DNA of 64,000 nucleotides from Halanaerobium saccharolyticum (GTDB taxonomy: Bacteria; Bacillota; Halanaerobiia; Halanaerobiales; Halanaerobiaceae): NCBI RefSeq assembly GCF_004362045.1, contig NZ_SNWX01000002.1, forward strand, positions 215,116 through 279,115, given 5' to 3'. Below the pieces are notes generated by a model. The model saw nothing but the letters and a program-made list of their open reading frames with translations. It did no database searches and had not been told where the DNA came from. A program made the position numbers and the translations under genes. Below, piece by piece: positions 57,197-64,000 of this stretch (position 1 is the stretch's first letter; every line of letters begins with the position of its first letter).

Positions 57197-57954
57197 TTGA
57201 GGTAAAAGATTTAGATTTTGCCTATCAAAAAGAAGAGGTTTTAAAAAACATAAATTTAGAGGTAAAAAAAGGGGAGAGTCTTGCTGTAATCGGTCCTTCC
57301 GGCTGTGGTAAGACTACTCTGCTTTATCTGCTGGCAGGTCTGGAACAGGCAGATCGGGGAACTATTAAAATTAACTCTCAGCTTTTAACTGGGATTAGAG
57401 ATAGAAGTGGGGTTATTCTGCAGGATTACGGCCTTTTTCCCTGGAAAACCGTTTATAATAATCTGGCTCTCGGCCTCAAAATTAGAGGAGCAGTAGGCCG
57501 GGAAATCAAAGCAAAGGTTAATTCAGCTTTAAAGCGGCTTAAAATATCGGAGCTAAAAGATAAATATCCAGCAGAATTAAGCGGCGGTCAAAAACAGCGG
57601 GTAGCTGTCGGCCGCGCCCTGGTTCTGGCTCCGGATCTATTATTAATGGATGAACCTTTTTCCGCCCTGGATGCACTAACCAGGGAAGAAATGCAGAATC
57701 TGATTCTGGAAATTCACGCCCGGGAAAGCTTTACTTATGTCCTGGTAACCCATGATATTGCAGAAGCTGCTTTTTTAGGTCATAAAATTGCGGTAATCAA
57801 AGAAGGGAAAATTGCAGCAGTTTTAGAAAACCCACATTTTGGAGAAAAAGATCTGCGGGAAAAGGAAGAATTTTTTGAGCTGCAGAAAAAGCTGAGAAAT
57901 TTAATGTCTTTAAAGGCTGAAGGAGTAGATAAAGATGAAAAAGCAGAAATTTGA
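57193..57954 (+). CDS. ABC transporter ATPase (SsuB/TauB type)
   Basis: 253 residues. Walker A GPSGCGKTT at 34-42, Q-loop VILQDYGLFPWKTV near 75, signature LSGGQKQR at 129-136, Walker B LLLMDEPFSALD with catalytic E154, and the H-loop VLVTHDIAEA. FPWKTV at the Q-loop is typical of the nitrate/sulfonate class. Overlaps both neighbours, so it is part of a tight three-gene importer. Confidence 0.94.
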   Translation: MIEVKDLDFAYQKEEVLKNINLEVKKGESLAVIGPSGCGKTTLLYLLAGLEQADRGTIKINSQLLTGIRDRSGVILQDYGLFPWKTVYNNLALGLKIRGAVGREIKAKVNSALKRLKISELKDKYPAELSGGQKQRVAVGRALVLAPDLLLMDEPFSALDALTREEMQNLILEIHARESFTYVLVTHDIAEAAFLGHKIAVIKEGKIAAVLENPHFGEKDLREKEEFFELQKKLRNLMSLKAEGVDKDEKAEI

Positions 57955-58690
57955 TAGCTTATATGCCCTGCTGTTAATAGTGGCTGTCTGGTATTTACTC
58001 TATTTTAGCATTGATTCGGCAATTATCAGCTCTCCCACAGCAGTTATTAAAGTCTTTACTGCCAATTTCGGCCGTGAGATTTTGCCTCATCTCTTAATGA
58101 GTTTTTATCGGATTACAGCTGCAGTAGCTATTTCTCTGATCCTGGGAGTCAGTATTGGTCTGCTGACAGGGATGCACCCTAAAATTGATAGATATTTAGC
58201 TCCCCTGATTTATCTTTTATATCCAATTCCCAAAATTGCTTTTCTGCCGGTATTTATGCTTTTATTTGGCCTGGGAGATCTCTCAAAAATAATTTTGCTG
58301 ATTGTAATAGTGATTTTTCAGATAATAGTTACTACCCGAGATGGAGTCCGCAGTATTGACAGTAAATATTTTGCTTCGGCTCGTTCGCTGGGGATGGACC
58401 GGCTTGATATCTACCGACATCTGGTCCTGCCTGCTGTTTTTCCGGGAATCCTTACGGCTTTAAGAATTACTATTGGAACCAGTATTGCGGTTCTATTTTT
58501 CGCAGAGAATTTCGCAGTCAGATATGGAATTGGCTATTATATAATGAACAGCTGGTCGATGGTCAATTATCTAAAAATGTACAGCGGTATAATCGCAGTC
58601 AGCCTGCTGGGTTATTTCTTATTCAAAGGAATTGACCTGCTGGAGGATAAATTCTGCAGCTGGCAGAAGCTCTCCGATAAAAAGGCATAA
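57935..58690 (+). CDS. ABC transporter permease (SsuC/TauC type)
   Basis: 251 residues with six helices. EAA-like loop SARSLGMDRLDIYRHLVLPA near 147, and LIYLLYPIPKIAFLPVFML near 90 characteristic of the class. It overlaps the ATPase gene by 20 bases. Substrate unknown; the adjacent divergent UbiA gene hints at an aromatic compound, but only weakly. Confidence 0.92.
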   Translation: MKKQKFDSLYALLLIVAVWYLLYFSIDSAIISSPTAVIKVFTANFGREILPHLLMSFYRITAAVAISLILGVSIGLLTGMHPKIDRYLAPLIYLLYPIPKIAFLPVFMLLFGLGDLSKIILLIVIVIFQIIVTTRDGVRSIDSKYFASARSLGMDRLDIYRHLVLPAVFPGILTALRITIGTSIAVLFFAENFAVRYGIGYYIMNSWSMVNYLKMYSGIIAVSLLGYFLFKGIDLLEDKFCSWQKLSDKKA

Positions 58691-58841
58691 ATTAATTTAA
58701 TTAAATTGAATTGCGCTTAATTTAATTCTGGAAATGTAATCAATAATACAGAAAATTAATAGCTCAGGTGATAATTTATAATTAGTAAGTAAAAATAATA
58801 ATAATTTGCAATTCAAATTGCAGATTGAAGGGGGAAAAATA

Positions 58842-59033
58842 ATGAAAAACGTGGGTCAAACTGATAAGTGGATTAGAATAATACTCGGTATTGTTCTGCT
58901 GTCGCTGTTTTTCTTTGTCGAAGGAAATGCTAAGTATTTTGGTATTTTAGGAATAATCCCTCTCTACACGGGATTGTCCGGAAATTGTTTATTGTACAAA
59001 CTTTTGGGGATTAGTACCCGAAAAGATAATTAG
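58842..59033 (+). CDS. DUF2892 (YgaP-like) small membrane protein
   Basis: 63 residues: NVGQTDKWIRIILGIVLL starts the first helix and GILGIIPLYTGLSGNCLLYKLLGI the second. This is the DUF2892 two-helix domain, here without the rhodanese domain found in YgaP. ATG 58842 with AAGGGGG is preferred over the frame opening at 58806. Function unknown; redox-related genes follow. Confidence 0.85.
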   Translation: MKNVGQTDKWIRIILGIVLLSLFFFVEGNAKYFGILGIIPLYTGLSGNCLLYKLLGISTRKDN

Positions 59034-59196
59034 GTAATTTATTAGCCCCGGTCAAATGGGGATAATTAATATAAATTTTTTTAAGCTGAATTCGGAGTAA
59101 AAAGCTCGGAGATGGAACTAATGAATCGAATATGACCAATGAAAATGAACCATTTTACTTAACATTAAGCAAGATATTTTTGGGGAGGTATTATTA

Positions 59197-59823
59197 ATGA
59201 CTAATTTATTAATCACATATTATAGTTCATATGGACACATGTATCAGATGGCAAAGGCAGCTCGAGATGCGGCAGCAGAGAACAATGATTATGATGTAAA
59301 ACTGCGCAAAATTCCGGAACTGGAAGCCGCTAAGAAGGCAATGTCCGGCCAGGATCCTTATCTTCAGGCTCAGGAAGCTCAGTCAGATGTAGAAGAAGTT
59401 GCTCTAGCTGATCTGGAATGGGCAGATGGTATTGTCTGGGGTATTCCAACCAGATTTGGTAATATGCCGGCTCAGGTTAAGCAGTTTATTGATACTGCTG
59501 GAGGCTTATGGGCTCAAGGTAAACTGGAAGATAAAGCAACCGGTATTATGAGCAGTTCCAACACTCTTCATGGTGGTCAGGAAAGTACAATTTTAAGTTC
59601 TATGATACCACTGATTCACTTTGGCATGATTTTTGTAGGTTCACCTTATGGACAAAATCCTGAACTAAGTGAAGATAATCTGCATGGCGGCTCACCTTAC
59701 GGCCCATCTACAGTTGCTGGTAGTGATGGCAGTATGCAGCCGACAGAGGGCGATCTGAAAATGGCAGGCAGACTTGCCAAAAGAGTAGCTAGAGTTGCTA
59801 AAGGAATTAAGTCTACTAAATAA
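59197..59823 (+). CDS. wrbA: NAD(P)H:quinone oxidoreductase, WrbA type
   Basis: 208 residues with a flavodoxin fold. FMN-binding loop ITYYSSYGHMYQMAKA at 6-21, IPTRFGNMPAQVKQFIDTAGGLWAQGKL near 84-111, and SSNTLHGGQESTILS near 117 are WrbA signatures. WrbA reduces quinones by two electrons and protects against oxidative stress. ATG with TGGGGAGG. A terminator follows, so it is probably monocistronic. Confidence 0.94.
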   Translation: MTNLLITYYSSYGHMYQMAKAARDAAAENNDYDVKLRKIPELEAAKKAMSGQDPYLQAQEAQSDVEEVALADLEWADGIVWGIPTRFGNMPAQVKQFIDTAGGLWAQGKLEDKATGIMSSSNTLHGGQESTILSSMIPLIHFGMIFVGSPYGQNPELSEDNLHGGSPYGPSTVAGSDGSMQPTEGDLKMAGRLAKRVARVAKGIKSTK

Positions 59824-59902
59824 GAAATTTAAATCAGCAAAAATTCAAATTAATATTAATAAATAAATTGAATTTAAGCAAATAGATTTCCAATATATTC
59901 TC

Positions 59903-59933
59903 AAAAGCCCTGGCCCTAAAAGCCGGGGCTTTT
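59903..59933 (+). terminator. Terminator after wrbA
   Basis: AAAAGCCCTGGC (59903-59914) pairs with GCCGGGGCTTTT (59922-59933), one mismatch, ending in T4. Confidence 0.85.
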
Positions 59934-59970
59934 ACATAAGACTTTAAAATATTAAGTGGAGGTTTTACAA

Positions 59971-60570
59971 ATGGCAAAAGATATTTATCAGGCAACAAAG
60001 GAAAGAAGAAGCTATTATAATATAAATGACAAAAAGATAGTGCCGGAAAAAAAGGTGGAAGAAGTGGTTGAACATGCAGTAAAATATACACCGACTTCTT
60101 TTAATTCTCAGACAGGCCGGGTGATTCTTCTCTTTGATGAGGAGCACAATAAGTTCTGGAATATAGTTGAATCCAATTTACGACCTGTGGTGCCGGAAGA
60201 AGATTTTGACTCAACTAAAGAAAAAATCGACGGCTTCCGCAGTGGTTATGGAACGGTCCTCTTTTTTGAAGATATGGAAATAGTGGAGGATCTGCAGCAG
60301 CGCTTTCCCCTCTACAGCGAAAATTTTCCAAAGTGGTCCCAGCACTCCAGTGGAATGCTGCAGTATAATGTCTGGACTCTGCTGGAGACAGAAGGTCTTG
60401 GTGCGTCTCTGCAGCATTATACAGAACTGATAGTTGAAGATGTAAAAGCAGAATGGGATGTACCGGAAGAGTGGCGTTTTGTAGCTCAGATGCCCTTTGG
60501 TAATCCGGTAGAAGAGCCGGACAAAAAGGAATTTGAACCTTTAGCAGAGAGAATTAAAGTTTATAAATAA
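59971..60570 (+). CDS. Nitroreductase-family flavoprotein
   Basis: 199 residues of the Frm2/YdgI-like nitroreductase branch: TKERRSYYNINDKKIVP near 7 binds FMN phosphate, TPTSFNSQTGRVILL near 41, and SSGMLQYNVWTLLETEGLGASLQHY near 130. ATG 59971 with GGAGGTT is the start. Such enzymes reduce nitro compounds, quinones or fatty-acid derivatives with NAD(P)H. It lies next to wrbA and suggests a small detoxification group. Confidence 0.9.
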   Translation: MAKDIYQATKERRSYYNINDKKIVPEKKVEEVVEHAVKYTPTSFNSQTGRVILLFDEEHNKFWNIVESNLRPVVPEEDFDSTKEKIDGFRSGYGTVLFFEDMEIVEDLQQRFPLYSENFPKWSQHSSGMLQYNVWTLLETEGLGASLQHYTELIVEDVKAEWDVPEEWRFVAQMPFGNPVEEPDKKEFEPLAERIKVYK

Positions 60571-60585
60571 ATAGTTTTATTCAAA

Positions 60586-60633
60586 TCGGCAGCAGGTCAG
60601 ATAAGTTTAAATCTGGTTAATGCCGGTTTTTTT
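60586..60633 (+). terminator. Terminator after nitroreductase gene
   Basis: CGGCA (60587-60591) pairs with TGCCG (60621-60625), with an inner CAGAT/ATCTG stem; T7 follows at 60627-60633. Confidence 0.78.
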
Positions 60634-60634
60634 A

Positions 60635-60663
60635 TTGTATTTTTACTTAAATAGTAGTATAAT
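60635..60663 (+). promoter_or_regulatory. Promoter of the AbrB/PIN gene pair
   Basis: TTGTAT at 60635-60640 and TATAAT at 60658-60663 with a 17-base spacer, 47 bases before the antitoxin-like gene. Confidence 0.68.
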
Positions 60664-60709
60664 AAAAGTAAGAAATATTAATCTTACTTTAAAATAAGAA
60701 GGTGAGCTT

Positions 60710-60943
60710 ATGTATCAGGTTAAAATATCTTCCAAAGGACAGATTACAATCCCCAAAAAGTTGCGGGAGAAATTGAATTTAAATAAAGGTGATCAGTTAA
60801 TAATTAAAGAGAGTAAACAGGGCTATTATTTTGAAAAAAAAGTTGATCAAAATAAAATCAAAAACTATGTAGGAATTTTAAATGGGAATAAGAGCAGTGA
60901 TCAATTAGTTGAGGAGTTGAGGGGTAATGCAGATTACAGTTGA
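60710..60943 (+). CDS. AbrB/SpoVT-type DNA-binding protein, probable antitoxin
   Basis: 77 residues. A swapped-hairpin AbrB domain covers 1-45 (KISSKGQITIPKKLREKLNLNKGDQL), and the acidic C-terminus would bind the toxin. The stop overlaps the start of a PIN-domain gene by 17 bases, the standard layout of a VapBC module. It probably represses its own promoter just upstream. Confidence 0.9.
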   Translation: MYQVKISSKGQITIPKKLREKLNLNKGDQLIIKESKQGYYFEKKVDQNKIKNYVGILNGNKSSDQLVEELRGNADYS

Positions 60944-61397
60944 TACAAATATCTTATTTGATATTTTATTACCTGATCCTGACTATAAGGAAAGTTCCCT
61001 AAATTTAATTTTAAACTATAGTTCACAGAATTTAATTATTTCTCAAATAGTTTATGCAGAACTTGCTGCTCACTTTAACAATCCGGCTTTACTGGATAGT
61101 TTTCTGGAAGATTCAAATATACAGCTTAAATCTATTGGTAAAAAAGGACTGCAGTTTGCCGCGGCTGCCTGGAAAGAATATAATCAAAATCGAGATAGTC
61201 AATTAGAATGCAGTAAGTGTGGTTCAAAAAACACTTTTTATTGTTCAGATTGTGGCAGTAAAATAACTTTCAGACAGTATATAATGGCAGACTTTATAAT
61301 TGCAGGGCATGCAGTAGAAAATGAAGCTTTACTATTAAGCAGAGACCGGGGTTTTTATCGAAAATACTTTAAGGACCTGGAAATTAAATCTTCATAA
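60927..61397 (+). CDS. PIN-domain protein with inserted zinc ribbon, probable VapC-type toxin
   Basis: 156 residues. PIN acidic residues: D6 in VDTNILFD, E45 in VYAELA, D122 in MADFIIAGHA and D140 in LSRDRGFY. Between the third and fourth helices C95, C98, C106 and C109 form two CxxC knuckles (CSKCGS, CSDCGS), as in a zinc ribbon. That insert is less common in VapC toxins and could mark a branch with its own RNA target. Coupled to the AbrB-type gene. RNA cleavage is expected from the family and not shown. Confidence 0.85.
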   Translation: MQITVDTNILFDILLPDPDYKESSLNLILNYSSQNLIISQIVYAELAAHFNNPALLDSFLEDSNIQLKSIGKKGLQFAAAAWKEYNQNRDSQLECSKCGSKNTFYCSDCGSKITFRQYIMADFIIAGHAVENEALLLSRDRGFYRKYFKDLEIKSS

Positions 61398-61462
61398 CTG
61401 CTATAATATTAAGAAATTACTAAATCAATTTCGTTTCTTTTTCGACAAAAAAGTTAAAATGC

Positions 61463-61492
61463 TTGTAAGTAGCACTAAATTAATGATAAAAT
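61463..61492 (+). promoter_or_regulatory. Possible promoter of the second LacI gene
   Basis: TTGTAA at 61463-61468 and TAAAAT at 61487-61492, 18 bases apart. No palindromic operator recognised next to it. Confidence 0.45.
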
Positions 61493-61547
61493 AGAAGACA
61501 GGATAATAATAGGGGAAATATATGTAATAAAAAGAGGGCTGATTTGA

Positions 61548-62555
61548 ATGCTGACAATTAAGGACATTGCCAGAAAGGCAGGGGTTTCAGTAGCAACTGT
61601 TTCCAAGGTAATGAATGGTTATGATGATATTGGGGAAGTTACAAAGGCAAAGGTTTTAAAAATTATTGAAGAAAATAACTATCGACCAAATGCTAATGCA
61701 CAATCTTTAAGAACAAATAAATCTTTTCTGGTCGGTCTTTTTTTTAAGGATCACCAGGACAGTGGAGTTAAGCATCCGTTTTTTAGAGGTATAATATCGG
61801 GTCTGGAGGAGAAGCTGCTGGAAAATAATTATGATATGATTTTATTTTCCGCTAACTGGGAGGACCAATTTAGTTATTTAGAAAAGTGTCAGTTCCGTAA
61901 TGTTGATGGGGCTATTTTAATGGGGATGCCCAAGGATGATCCTAAAATACCGGAACTTTTAAATGCTAAAATTCCCTCGGTTTTTATTGATCTTGATATG
62001 TCTGCTGAGCGTGCCTCTTATATTATTTCGGATAACGAAGAAGGTGCTCGCAAAGCCGTCAGGCATCTGGCAGAACTGGGACATCAAAAGATTGCTACTA
62101 TTGAGGGTGAAGAAATAACTGTTCCAACTCAAAAAAGACTGGCCGGTTATAAAGCTGAAATGAAAGCTCAGAACTTAGAGATCAGAGATGAATGGGTGAT
62201 TCAGGGGCGGTTTAGTGTAGATGGTGGCTATCAGGCGATGAAAGAAATTTTGAGATTAGAAAATAAACCAACCGCAATTTTCTGTCAGGGTGATGAGATC
62301 GCAGTTGGAGCAATGCAGGCGACCAAAGAAGCTGGGCTCAAAGTTCCGGACGATTTTTCTATTGTTGGTTTTGACGATATCGAAATTAGCCAGTATTTAA
62401 ACCCCGCTCTGACTACAGTCTGTCAGAAAAAAGAAGAGATGGGGATTGAAGCTGCTAATATGGTTATAGAGTTAATTAATAATCACGAAGAAAAAGTAGA
62501 GCCCGAAATAATTGATACAGAACTGATAGTCAGGAATTCGACCAGGAAACTTTAA
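61548..62555 (+). CDS. LacI-family transcriptional regulator
   Basis: 335 residues. [33 protein letters not shown], hinge [12 protein letters not shown], then the sugar-sensor domain with [19 protein letters not shown] near 277. It is followed by its own terminator and then an IclR gene, so its targets probably lie beyond the window. No matching operator was seen. Confidence 0.92.
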   Translation: MLTIKDIARKAGVSVATVSKVMNGYDDIGEVTKAKVLKIIEENNYRPNANAQSLRTNKSFLVGLFFKDHQDSGVKHPFFRGIISGLEEKLLENNYDMILFSANWEDQFSYLEKCQFRNVDGAILMGMPKDDPKIPELLNAKIPSVFIDLDMSAERASYIISDNEEGARKAVRHLAELGHQKIATIEGEEITVPTQKRLAGYKAEMKAQNLEIRDEWVIQGRFSVDGGYQAMKEILRLENKPTAIFCQGDEIAVGAMQATKEAGLKVPDDFSIVGFDDIEISQYLNPALTTVCQKKEEMGIEAANMVIELINNHEEKVEPEIIDTELIVRNSTRKL

Positions 62556-62602
62556 GAATTAATAGAAAATATAATTTTTAAAATTGAATCAGAAATTTAA
62601 GG

Positions 62603-62636
62603 GCAGCTTTCTTAATTGAGAGCTGTTTTTCTTTTT
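62603..62636 (+). terminator. Terminator after second LacI gene
   Basis: CAGCTTTC (62604-62611) pairs with GAGAGCTG (62618-62625) around TTAATT, then TTTTTC. Confidence 0.75.
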
Positions 62637-62731
62637 AAATGAAGAAAAATGGTTTATAATTCCTGTATCCAGCCATATAAAGCCTAAAATAATTGAACTC
62701 CAGCCTGAAATTAAAATATTCAAAAAACTTC

Positions 62732-62760
62732 TTGACAAATTCAGAGCTGCAGGGTATAAT
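62732..62760 (+). promoter_or_regulatory. Consensus promoter of the IclR gene
   Basis: TTGACA (62732-62737), 17 bases, TATAAT (62755-62760): perfect hexamers. A promoter this strong before a regulator gene suggests tight repression, and a palindromic site lies just downstream. Confidence 0.88.
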
Positions 62761-62776
62761 TAATTTGCTGAAAAAC

Positions 62777-62794
62777 ATTTTATATATATGAAAA
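62777..62794. promoter_or_regulatory. Probable IclR operator 1 (autoregulatory)
   Basis: ATTTTATATATATGAAAA matches 16 of 18 bases of the perfect palindrome at 63635-63652. It lies at about +10 to +28 of the promoter above. Confidence 0.65.
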
Positions 62795-62818
62795 ATATTT
62801 CAAAATGAGGTGATTTCA

Positions 62819-63592
62819 ATTCCAAACAATGGTAAGAGCAAAGAATCTACACTTGAAAGATCAATCAAGGTCCTTGAATATTTAGCAGAGACAAAAGAAA
62901 ACAAAAACATGTCTGAGATTGCTAAAGATCTTAAAATTCCAAATGGAACTTCCCATAAGATTTTAAAGACCTTAGAGGATTATCAGTTGATTGAAAGAGA
63001 TGAGTCAACAAAAAGGTACAGCCTCGGCTTTAAATTATTTAAACTGGGTAATAATGTCAAGTATATTCGCGATTTAAGAGATATTTCTATGCAGTATATG
63101 CGTGAACTTACCAGAGAAACTGGAGAGACCTCTCAGTTAGGTATTATCTTTGAAGAAAACTTATATTTTCTGGAAATAATAGAAACCCCTAATAATAAAA
63201 AAACAAGGGGAACTGTGGGCTTAAGTCTGCCCTTATATGCCCCGGCAGCCGGTAAAGTATTACTTGCCTTTCAGCCGGAGGAAAAAAGAAACGAATTATT
63301 AGATAACATTGAGTTAAAGGCATTTAATTTAAATACAATAACTGAGCGAGATCAACTAGAAGCTGAATTAGAAGATATCAGGAATAATGGATATGCTGTT
63401 GACCGAGAGGAAGTTTTTCTGGGTACAACCTGTCTGGCAGTTCCTGTTTATAATGCAGAAAAGAATGTTGTTGCTGCCTTAGGAATAACTGGTGATACTG
63501 AAAGGGTTAAAAACAATATGGATAATTTAGTTAATACGATCCATCATGAGGCCTTAAATATTTCTTTTAAACTTGGCTATCAATTATCTTAA
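62819..63592 (+). CDS. IclR-family transcriptional regulator
   Basis: About 257 residues. N-terminal winged helix (TLERSIKVLEYLAETKENKNMSEIAKDL, IPNGTSHKILKTLEDYQLI) and C-terminal IclR effector domain (ETGETSQLGIIFEENLYFLE, YAPAAGKVLLAFQP, TTCLAVPVYNAEKNVVAALGITG). The best start is ATT at 62819, spaced 8 bases from GAGGTGAT; the in-frame GTG at 62810 lies inside that ribosome binding site and no ATG is in frame nearby. IclR/KdgR members often control uronate or aromatic catabolism. Flanked by two copies of one palindrome. Confidence 0.88.
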   Translation: MPNNGKSKESTLERSIKVLEYLAETKENKNMSEIAKDLKIPNGTSHKILKTLEDYQLIERDESTKRYSLGFKLFKLGNNVKYIRDLRDISMQYMRELTRETGETSQLGIIFEENLYFLEIIETPNNKKTRGTVGLSLPLYAPAAGKVLLAFQPEEKRNELLDNIELKAFNLNTITERDQLEAELEDIRNNGYAVDREEVFLGTTCLAVPVYNAEKNVVAALGITGDTERVKNNMDNLVNTIHHEALNISFKLGYQLS

Positions 63593-64000
63593 AAAATAAA
63601 AACCTAAATTTTTTTAGCCAGCTTATTGAAAAATTTTTCATATATATGAAAACTATCATTATCTTCAGTAAAATTATTCTGATTAATTAAAGCGGAAAGA
63701 GAATTATTTAAGCTGTAAATTTTCAGAAAATTATTTTTTATAAAAATATTTTTTCATTTTTATAATTATCTAAAAGAACGGTTATCTGCCCCTTATCTTC
63801 AGGGCCTAATATATAGTTGAGATAGGAACAAATAAGATTAGAGAAAGGAGGGTGATAGATCAGGATTTAAAAGGCATTAAAATTAAGTTAATTAGTATAA
63901 TAAAAGATAACGTCAAATAAAATATGATAGTTACCATAAAATGTAAGTAAATAGTAATAGATCACCACTAATTTTAATTATAATAAAAATATTCAAAATG
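63593..64000. other. 408-base AT-rich downstream region to window end
   Basis: Holds the perfect palindrome at 63635-63652, an inverted repeat TTATAAAAAT/ATTTTTATAA (63738-63747 and 63756-63765), and a strong Shine-Dalgarno-like AAAGGAGGGTGAT at about 63843-63855 with no following ATG or TTG gene. No gene is supported. A promoter for an operon beyond the window is likely. Confidence 0.5.
63635..63652. promoter_or_regulatory. Probable IclR operator 2
   Basis: TTTTCATATATATGAAAA, an 18-base perfect palindrome just after the iclR-like gene. The match to the site before that gene makes it a likely target of the same regulator for the next operon. Confidence 0.68.

Noticed and set aside
63843..63925. 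Small gene after the Shine-Dalgarno-like AAAGGAGGGTGAT
   Set aside because: The only start, GTG, lies inside the ribosome-site sequence and would give about 22 codons without similarity to anything known to me.

Overview
The window is AT-rich chromosomal DNA that looks like an anaerobic, saccharolytic, salt-adapted Firmicute of the Halanaerobiales (Halanaerobium-like). This is an inference. It rests on Firmicute-type ribosome binding sites, frequent TTG starts, glutamate-rich proteins and oxygen-sensitive enzyme families. In addition, all four periplasmic binding proteins have signal peptides without a lipobox cysteine, as expected for a diderm Firmicute. No rRNA, tRNA, CRISPR array, phage or transposase gene was seen.

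Layout. 1-1155 is the end of a TRAP transporter (DctM). 1.4-18.8 kb is a purine acquisition and catabolism region: a uracil/xanthine-type permease, a three-subunit molybdenum hydroxylase (Mo-FAD-FeS), an 8-oxoguanine/guanine deaminase-like amidohydrolase, SsnA, a second molybdenum hydroxylase whose Mo subunit is split into two genes (FAD-FeS-MoL-MoM, the layout of nicotinate dehydrogenase), a PreA-like iron-sulfur flavoprotein, adenine deaminase, and a guanine riboswitch driving an AzgA-type guanine/hypoxanthine permease. A 152-nt structured leader of unrecognised class precedes the first hydroxylase. A 330-bp MITE-like inverted repeat interrupts the cluster.

19-28 kb holds an APC permease, a cupin, a TlpA thioredoxin, S-adenosylhomocysteinase, a LarA-type racemase, and a MoxR/DUF58/DUF4129 operon. 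28-50 kb is carbohydrate territory: three complete sugar ABC transporters without their own ATPase, two GH2 glycosidases (592 and 1024 aa), two alpha/beta hydrolases, an ArsR-type and a LacI-type regulator, an aminotransferase and a Gfo/Idh oxidoreductase. Operators of the TTTAAAACGTTTTAAA type recur before the transporter, lacZ, hydrolase and lacI units, which defines a local LacI regulon.

50-64 kb holds a fused CpdB-like/SLH-like/UshA-like nucleotidase, a DUF362 protein, a UbiA prenyltransferase divergent from a nitrate/taurine-type ABC transporter, DUF2892, WrbA and nitroreductase genes, an AbrB/PIN pair, a second LacI and an IclR regulator with palindromic operators on both sides.

The genes join up in two ways. 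The extracellular nucleotidase, the permeases, the deaminases and the molybdenum hydroxylases form a plausible path from nucleic-acid debris to xanthine-level purines. The sugar transporters and glycosidases form a beta-galactoside/beta-glucuronide uptake and hydrolysis unit. The least explained features are the structured leader before the molybdenum hydroxylase and a dispersed GGTACC palindrome family, about ten copies, that brackets single genes and in one case supplies a start codon.
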